A stretch of DNA of 64,000 nt, from assembly GCA_023105745.1 (NCBI GenBank), contig JALGQZ010000008.1, positions 20,273,866 through 20,337,865 on the forward strand. The letters are read 5' to 3'. The number at the start of each line of letters is the position of its first letter. The first letter of the stretch is position 1. This document shows, piece by piece, positions 57,510 through 64,000 of the stretch. Source of the DNA: Austropuccinia psidii (lineage: Eukaryota > Basidiomycota > Pucciniomycetes > Pucciniales > Sphaerophragmiaceae). The notes below the pieces were generated by a model. That model ran no database searches. It saw nothing but the letters and a program-made list of their open reading frames with translations, and was not told the origin of the DNA. The position numbers and the translations under genes are program-made.

Positions 57510-58090
57510 GAAACATACTATACTGTGAATTTGGTATAAAAATAGATATAGAAAGTTCATAAAGGGACCACAATCTATGGATACTTCTCTTTCTTTTTGG
57601 TCTCTCTTATTAATAAGAAAATTAATTTATGTTGCATCCCATAATACAAATTCAGGGGGTTCAGGAAAAACCCCACAATTTGGTGAATTTCCTGAAAGGA
57701 ATTGTTCAGATTATTGTTAAAAGTAAGGTTAACATAGTATTGTAGCAATTTGTAAATTAAAACTAAAGCCATGGTGTTGATATCAGCCTACAATTTGAGG
57801 GATTGCAACACCAAGACAATTGTTTTTATTTTAAATCTATCTCATGTGCACCTCTGAGGATTAAGCCAATTTTTTACAATCACTACCAAAGATACCTTAG
57901 GAATATTTAAAAAGAACATACTTGTATTACTTTGACTCCTCATCTTTGTTGTGATTAGTCCTTTTCTCAAATACCAAACTCTTATACACAAAGGTTGGTC
58001 ATTTCTTATTTTTTTTCTCTTCTTCATGTATTATTATCTATCTTTGTCGTGTTTGGTCCTTTTCTCAAATAACAAAATCTTATCCTCACA
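57510..58090 (+). repeat. 5' LTR of copia element G, main part
   Basis: AT-rich, no ORF, ending TATCCTCACA before the PBS. The last about 50 bp (58041-58093) are a near copy of 57943-57995 (TCCTTTTCTCAAATA core). Its beginning is at 23313, on the other side of E. Confidence 0.55.
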
Positions 58091-58104
58091 GGTTATGGGC
58101 CCAG
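58091..58104 (+). promoter_or_regulatory. Primer binding site of G (initiator-Met half-tRNA type)
   Basis: GGTTATGGGCCCAG, a full 14-nt complement to the anticodon arm of eukaryotic initiator tRNA-Met, directly after the LTR end CACA. The leader 58105-58418 has no ORF. Confidence 0.8.
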
Positions 58105-58418
58105 TTAAAACCTGAGGATCTAAAAGGAATATATTCTTTTGGAAAACACAAAAAGATAATTTTTGAATATTGAAATTTAAGAAACTCCTCTACACTCATC
58201 ATGGAATGAAAATGAAAAATAAACCATTTATTCATCTCAAACCAAGCTTGGTACAAAACTTAAATCATCAAAACTTGTCTAAAAACTTAGAAAAGATTTC
58301 TAAAATTGAGAAATCAAATACTTTGAACTTCTAAAAATGGCAAAATGAGATAATTCTAGCCTTTTGGATTAGAAGTCTGGATTAATTCCTAGATCCAAAA
58401 TGGGTAACATCTTTCCCA

Positions 58419-58549
58419 ATGGAGGCCTGTGAAGAAGAGGCTGTCATCTTTAGGGAAGGAGGTAATCAGGTGTATGACTGGATCATCTCTCAGATGAAAC
58501 AAGAAAATCAAGATAATTTCTACAACCAAGACCAAGAAAAATGTGATCC
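58419..58549 (+). pseudogene. Element G gag, N-terminal part
   Basis: An ATG at 58419 opens EACEEEAVIFREGGNQVYDW and SQMKQENQDNFYNQDQEKCD, reaching the solo LTR3 at 58550. Across the LTR (dropping one target-site copy) the frame continues without a break at 60509. The position after an LTR and PBS and the content (VYDWI, LWKKVQEYYASSSAEN) identify it as copia gag. Upstream codons from about 58330 may belong to it too but contain stops. Confidence 0.72.
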
Positions 58550-60508
58550 TGTAAGGTTTGACTATGAAACAATAAGTAAAAATTACTAATACTTTACTTA
58601 TTGTACTATGAATGTCCTTATAAATGAAATAAATAAGATAAAAATAATTATAATAATAAAGAATTATTATAATTATGGCGTAAAAATAATTATATTATTA
58701 ATGAAATATGATAATATAATTTATATTTCAAAATATAATATAATAAAATAAATATATTAATATCAAATAATTAATATATTCAAAGGCACTTTATTATTGC
58801 TACAAACAAATAATAAAGGCGTAAAAAATTGTTTTTTATTAATAAAAAACAATTAATAACAATAATATTACCAATATTAAAGTTATAAATGAATATAAAT
58901 ACTATTTATATTGATTATACAATTATTAAAAGAATAATAGAGAGAAAATAACCTACTTTTAATACTTAATATAATAATTTTGAGATATTTTACGCCAAAT
59001 AATATAAATACAACTTATCCAAATTGTATTTACAATAAAAAATAGAGAAAATTTCAAATATTCTTGATTTTTACCTGGAAATGAGATTTTAGAGAGATTT
59101 TTAACAAAAACAATTAAATAAATGATTTAATCACGTCAAAATTGATGATTATGATAATATGATCTTTGGTCTTTGATAATATAAAAAGTTTTATATATAA
59201 AGAATAAAGAAATTACCTTTTATTGTATTGATAAAATGTTTTTGATGCGTCTGAGGGGAAAACAGAGTAAAAAGAGCTCTATTTATAGTAAATAACTCCC
59301 TCATAGAGTCCAACAGGCTTCTAGTAGACGTGTACTGATCATATCCACTGGAATTGATCAATATTTTAAGGTTTGGTGATGATTACATCATGATCAAACC
59401 ATATTACATCATTATTACACCATTATTTAGATTTATCACTATAACTCTAAGTTTGATGACGTCAAAGACTTGGCAGAACCCCAAAATTTGTGGATTGTAT
59501 TAGTTTTAATCATAAACTAATAGTATTCACCAATTTTATCACTCATATGACTGTTAAACCTAATTTAAGGTTACAGTGAGTGATCATAAATGATCAAATT
59601 AAGCTCAAGCTTTGATCCTTGATAACTTTTAAGATTTACACGCTAAAGCCATTCACAGAGTGAATTCTAATAGCTTGGCATAACCTTCTTTTTCTGCCAA
59701 GAGCATTTCATTACATCATCAAAACTCTATTTTTGATGCTTTTTCTTGTAACTCATCTTTTCTGTCAAAATTTAATATTTTAAACTTCAAACTATGATTT
59801 CAAGGGGTTATACCTTGAATATTATAATAAAAAATACATAATTATTCACAAATGAACTAGTAGAATCCAACTGTCCACTTTTTTTTAAGTTTGGACCACT
59901 TTCACAACAAAGTAGTCAACAGCTCTGTTGATTTTAATCAATAATTCCTTACAGGTTTTAACCTTCTTTATAACTTGCAAAATAAACTTCATTTCTGTAT
60001 ACCTACAGTAATTACGTGATGACTTTATTTTTGGTTCATCACCCTATCATGCATAATTCAAGAGATATTAGCTAAAGTCCTTGAATATATGCGTTGACCA
60101 AAAAAGTGCATATATTTGGGTTAATTCCTTAAGTATTGATTATGAAACTTAGCTTCTTAATTGTTTTATATGTGAAATTTTATGGAGAATTCACTGGTAC
60201 CATTTTTTTTACATGTTGTATCATTGGTGTTTGAAATAAATAAGGATTTGTGTATTTTATAAGGTATTATTACTTATAACTTATTAAATATTGACTTTAC
60301 AGATATGCCATAAAAATGGTTTTTTTTTTTTTTTTTACATGAGGAAACCAATGGTATAATTTATTTCATATGTTTATACATTGGGTTTTAAGTTAAACCA
60401 AGTTTTATGCCAATTTATGGTATTCTTGTATTTTTAAAAGTACTTATAATTATATTAAATATTACTTGTGACCTTTTTGGGTATGTGGTCATATCTCAAA
60501 GGTTCACA
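58550..60508 (-). repeat. Solo LTR, family 3, in gag of copia G
   Basis: This is a 1959-bp minus-strand LTR from TGTGAACC to AACCTTACA. The flanks GATCC (58545-58549) and GATCA (60509-60513) match at four of five. It carries TATAAATAG (59279-59287), TGACGTCA (59457-59464), a 26-bp perfect palindrome at 58828-58853 and a T run near 60319-60337. Confidence 0.94.
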
Positions 60509-60513
60509 GATCA

Positions 60514-61193
60514 AGAAGAACTGTGGAAGAAAGTACAGGAATACTATGCCTCTTCCTCTGCAGAAAACTGCACCAATGTTATAGTGAAGATCTTCAACGT
60601 AAAAGGGGATGAAGGAAATGTCTTTGAATTTGGTGGGAATTTTATCATCTGCTCAGCTTACTTTGCATGATAGGTCCTGAACTGTTTAAGGAAGATATTC
60701 TTCTGGATATCATGGCTTTAAACTCATTTGAGCTTCTTTCAACTTCATTGCAATCCATGGAGAAGAATGTTTATCAGGACACAAAGCTGTCTGCAAATTC
60801 CCCACTCTTTAGGAAGTATTCTCAGAAGTAGAGTTGACTTTTTCAAGAAGGGTTGAAGTTTCAGATAATGCCAAAGAGTTGAACGTTAATGGTTGAAGGC
60901 CAAGGTGCTTTGGAGGAAAGCATAACCCGTCGGCTCTTCATTTAGAATCAGAATGTTTTCAGCTGCATCCAGAGAAAAGAGATTCTTATCACAATTAAAT
61001 GAAGAAAAAATAAGATAAGAAGGATTCAAGAAGTGACTTGCCATAGATATTTTCAGCCTTCTCAAGAGGATTTGGAGGAAGATAATTTTACTTTGGATAG
61101 TGAGGCATCTTTTTCTCTGTTTAAAACATCGAGAAGGTTTTTTATTTATCATACTAGTGGGATGAGTAGTTGTTATAAATCTTATAGTTGCAA
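60514..61193 (+). pseudogene. Element G gag, C-terminal part with knuckle-like motif
   Basis: The frame continues EELWKKVQEYYASSSAENCT and IVKIFNVKGDEGNVFEF to a stop at 60668. It goes on in a second phase (IGPELFKEDILLDIMALNSF, then PLFRKYSQK) and in a third phase (60811-60998: EVELTFSRRVEVSDNAKEL, then a stop and RCFGGKHNPSALHLESECF). That last part resembles the atypical copia knuckle of element H (CANGVHNPLNISHMPSMC). Two frameshifts and several stops. 61000-61193 is too degraded to read with confidence. Element I begins at about 61194. Confidence 0.68.
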
Positions 61194-62094
61194 TGTATAA
61201 TAATTAAATCAGTAGTTAATAATACTAAAATCAAACTAGTAAGTAAACAAAAATATTGAATCAAAGATAAAAATGACAGAAGTAGTCACCTAAAGGGACT
61301 TAACTATTCTTATATAATAACTACAATAAAACGATTAAACTAACAGTAACTAGTACTCTGGATTGGACAAAAATAAGATTAGTAAGGGTTCCACAAGCAA
61401 CAAGTGTGATAACTAAGTACCTATACTTCTCCAGAACAATAGGTAAAAGTACTAGATTATCTAGTAATAGGTAATATTAAAATAAATCTAATCTGATCAA
61501 AAACAGTAGTAGTTGGTTTTGGGATGAAAAAATACTTTATAGTATAAAACTAGGCATCTATGTATTTTGTCCACAAACCCAACGAATAGTTATAGTTATC
61601 TAAATCCCAACTGGTTTCAATTTGCACTTCTGAGAGTAACTTGGACTTTTCTGAAATGAGTTCAAGTTATTAATCTTTGAATTACGACAATATATATATA
61701 GAACCAGTAAAAAATAACACTAAAGTAGAAAACAGTCAGTCACTAAAGCTGGTGTACTTTAAAGAAACAACAGAAAGTACCTGATTAACTAAGACAAATT
61801 GTTTAAAACAGTAATGTACGAATTTTGTAACAAAACACACAACAGACTCTAATAATATTGTAATTTGTGATTAGTGACCCGGATTACTTGATACTTAATG
61901 AGTGGATATATTTAAATACCTTTATAACCCCTAAGTCTCGTTGGTAGAGTAATAATGTTGTGTAAGGTTATGATATTTTTATTTTGTATATGAAAGATCA
62001 AAAAGGATTAGGTGAAAGTAATAAAAGTAAGAAAATGATGAAGAGAAAATTATTTCAATATTCTACAGTAAAAGAGAGATTTTAAATACTCTCA
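61194..62094 (-). repeat. Probable 3' LTR of copia element I
   Basis: About 0.9 kb without ORF between G gag and the RNase H end of I. On the minus strand it would start TGAGAGTATTT at 62094, after a purine-rich GTGAGGGGTCAA, and end TTATTATACA at 61194. Ends were set by TG and CA and position. The partner LTR is outside the window. Confidence 0.5.
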
Positions 62095-62919
62095 TTGACC
62101 CCTCACAACAGTGGAGAGAACTCTAGTCTCTACAGATATCATTGATTATGCACCGATCCTTGTGATCTGTGCTTGAGCTTTTTAGGCTATTAAGCGTATA
62201 CCAATGAATATGAATTTACCCATACATAACCGTTTCTTGTTCCTCCATCTCATAATTAGCCTCGAAAGCAGCTTCTTTTCTCAACACCCCTCTGAACTCC
62301 TTGAGATGTATTTGTGGATGCACCGTACTTAGTTTCTGAACACCTAAGGGTTTGGGCAATATAGCAGCTAGCATATCTTCTGTCCCAACATGCATGATAT
62401 TCATCTGTTTCTTGATTACAATGTCTCTGAGGTATTTATAGCATATTTCAATATGCGTAGTGTTTGTATTAAGTGCTGCCTGCTTTTCGCCACCACGGTT
62501 TGTTTTTTACTTAACCAAGATATCGGATTTCCATAAACTGAGATTAGTACACCAGAGATTGACTTCCTGTCAGTTCTGTAATTAGCATAATTGGAATCAG
62601 ACCATCCTTCCAGAATAGTGCTCTTCATTCCTGTCTGCTTTGTGAACATGAACAATAAGCCTAGTGTAGCTTTGAGGTATCTCATAAGGTGTTTGCTTTC
62701 CGTCCAATGCTTAATGGTGGGTTTAACTGAATAACGTGAGATTTTATTTACCATGAACATTATATCAAGAAGAATGTGCTGTGATAAGTAATTCAGAGTA
62801 CCGATAGCACGTTGAAAAGAAGTTATGGAAATTACTTCCCCTTCGTCATCTATTTCTGTAAAGAAATTCCTGTTACATGGTGTTTTTACATGCCTGCTGT
62901 TGATCATGTTTTTTTTCAT
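62095..62919 (-). pseudogene. Element I RNase H (copia)
   Basis: Minus-strand end of copia pol. 62416-62919 shows SFQRAIGTLNYLSQHILLDI, YSVKPTIKHWTESKHLMRYL, EGWSDSNYANYRTDRKSISG and NPISWLSKKQTVVAKS, which is the RT thumb and RNase H start with its first Asp (SDSNYA). 62216-62404 shows VGTEDMLAAILPKPLGVQKL, the end of RNase H (LADILTKPL in the family). A frame change and a stop lie between them, near 62405-62415. Confidence 0.85.
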
Positions 62920-64000
62920 GCAGGAGTCTTTTAATTAAGTCCACTTGACTCATTCCCAAAGGGCCATCATCATGACAGACTAACATATATACTAAGTGTT
63001 TGGTGGGGTATTTCTTCGACTTAACAGTAAGCTCCTTACCATTTTAGTGAGGAAATCTTGAATCACTGATTCCTTTTTCCCTACGAGAAAGCCGTCATCT
63101 AAATGCACATTTAGGATTAATGACAACATATTGTTAAGGAATAAAGAATTATCAGATCTTTATTTATGCAGTCCACATTTTTACAATACTCTAACCAATT
63201 TTAGTTGCCACATTCTAGGAGCTTTCTTTCTTCCATACAATGTCTGAAATATGTCTGAGCGTTTCTGCAAACACCTCTAGGTTTAGGATTTTCCCAAACT
63301 AACCCGTAAAGAGTTATTTGATTCCTTTCTTAAATCAGTGATCTTAAGATGACAAAACTCTTCAAAAGAACTGAGGCTAGATTTTACCTCAGCGCTCTTC
63401 AGCAATATCCTTCATTGTTATTTGTACTCATACTTTACCTAATCTAAGAGTGTTACAAAAAAAAGTAGTTCACTCTTGTAATCTCTGATTTCTGAAGAAA
63501 CAGAAGTGGTATGTTAACCCACTAATAGATTCAAAAATTTCTCAACAATACATTGATCCGTTACCTTCTTATAGAATAGTATATAAAGCGTTTTGTAATA
63601 GCTACTTATTACTGTAGAAAGAACTAAAGTAGTCTTGAGCTCAGAAGTATGTTTTCACCTACAAATATCACCTTACATAGTAGTTAATCTTTTGTTTTAT
63701 TTTCCTTTTAGATTATTATTCTAGTTTTTCTGTAGCCATTTGTAATAGTTACCTGTGTATTCTACTTTGTAGTTCACCTTCAGGTACTTATCTCTTTGCT
63801 ATAGTTTTACGAGTTTTCTTATGTTAATATAAAACCCTCAGTATTTATTCTTTTTCAATGATCTTTTGAGTCTCCATTCCCATCCTTCTTTTCCTTGATC
63901 TTTAACCCTTTCACCTGTTTTACGTAAACGGTGGTATCCATATCACCATGGAGAAATGCCGTTTCCACATCAAACTTATAGGGGATATATTTCTTTTTCA
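62920..64000 (-). pseudogene. Element I reverse transcriptase, truncated by window edge
   Basis: Minus strand, in pieces with stops. At the window end KFDVETAFLHGDMD (first catalytic Asp) is visible near 63910-63985, then YGRKKAPRMW near 63200-63240, and the active site HLDDGFLVGKK near 63080-63112 with both Asp. The stretch CHDDGPLGMSQVDLIKRL follows near 62930-62985. 63310-63840 is AT-rich and badly decayed or holds an insertion, since the distance between the FLHG and YGRKKAP motifs is larger than usual for copia RT. The integrase and gag lie outside the window. Confidence 0.75.

Noticed and set aside
1..64000. Search by eye for tRNA genes, rRNA, CRISPR arrays, riboswitches and bacterial operon signals
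   Set aside because: None found. The window is eukaryotic repeat DNA. The only tRNA-related matches are retrotransposon primer sites.

Overview
The window is a fungal repeat compartment. Nearly all of it is decayed LTR retrotransposons stacked inside one another, with one broken hAT DNA transposon and about 1.1 kb of apparently TE-free DNA. The organism looks like a basidiomycete rust fungus (Pucciniales). The AT-rich, CpG-poor repeats, the chromodomain Ty3/gypsy elements with very long LTRs (about 1.8-2.2 kb) and the gag/pol wording resemble what I recall of the myrtle rust Austropuccinia psidii. That assignment is from memory, not from a search. I found no intact single-copy host gene, tRNA, rRNA or CRISPR.

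Layout. 1-2457: minus-strand Ty3/gypsy gag-PR-RT remnant (element A). 2458-15222: minus-strand chromovirus B between two 2.16-kb LTRs, with a solo LTR (family 2) at 9532-11355. 15223-22198: minus-strand hAT transposon remnant, split by the Ty1/copia element H (15854-20912, perfect 5-bp target duplication ACACA). 22199-23312: TE-free island. 23313 to beyond the window end: copia element G (plus strand), whose 5' LTR is split by copia element E (minus strand, 23330-57504, perfect duplication ATTGA). E contains copia F in its 3' LTR (23511-28218), a solo LTR2 in its RT-IN region (30088-31906, AACTT), chromovirus C (32428-43100) and chromovirus D (43837-55861). C, D and G gag each hold one solo LTR of family 3 (38459-40422, 46629-48652, 58550-60508). 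Another minus-strand copia, I, begins inside G and runs off the right edge. Insertion depth reaches four levels (G, E, C or D, solo LTR3).

How the genes work together. Each chromovirus carries PBS, leader, gag (coiled coil, capsid, CCHC knuckle), aspartic protease, RT, RNase H, integrase and a C-terminal chromodomain. Each copia element carries gag, PR, integrase, RT and RNase H. All copies are broken by stops, frameshifts, catalytic-residue losses, a pol deletion (C) or nested insertions, so none looks autonomous.

The most interesting signal is in the 5' coding region of B, C and D. A small upstream exon, a candidate 63-64-nt intron and a second reading frame in the +1 phase overlap the start of gag. 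The overlapping frame is conserved among the three elements, better than the gag frame in the same DNA by my hand alignment. It ends in a shared C-terminal motif (MARTLME or MARTMME). In all three, the gag ATG lies inside the last 14 nt of the candidate intron, so splicing would remove the gag start and open the other frame.
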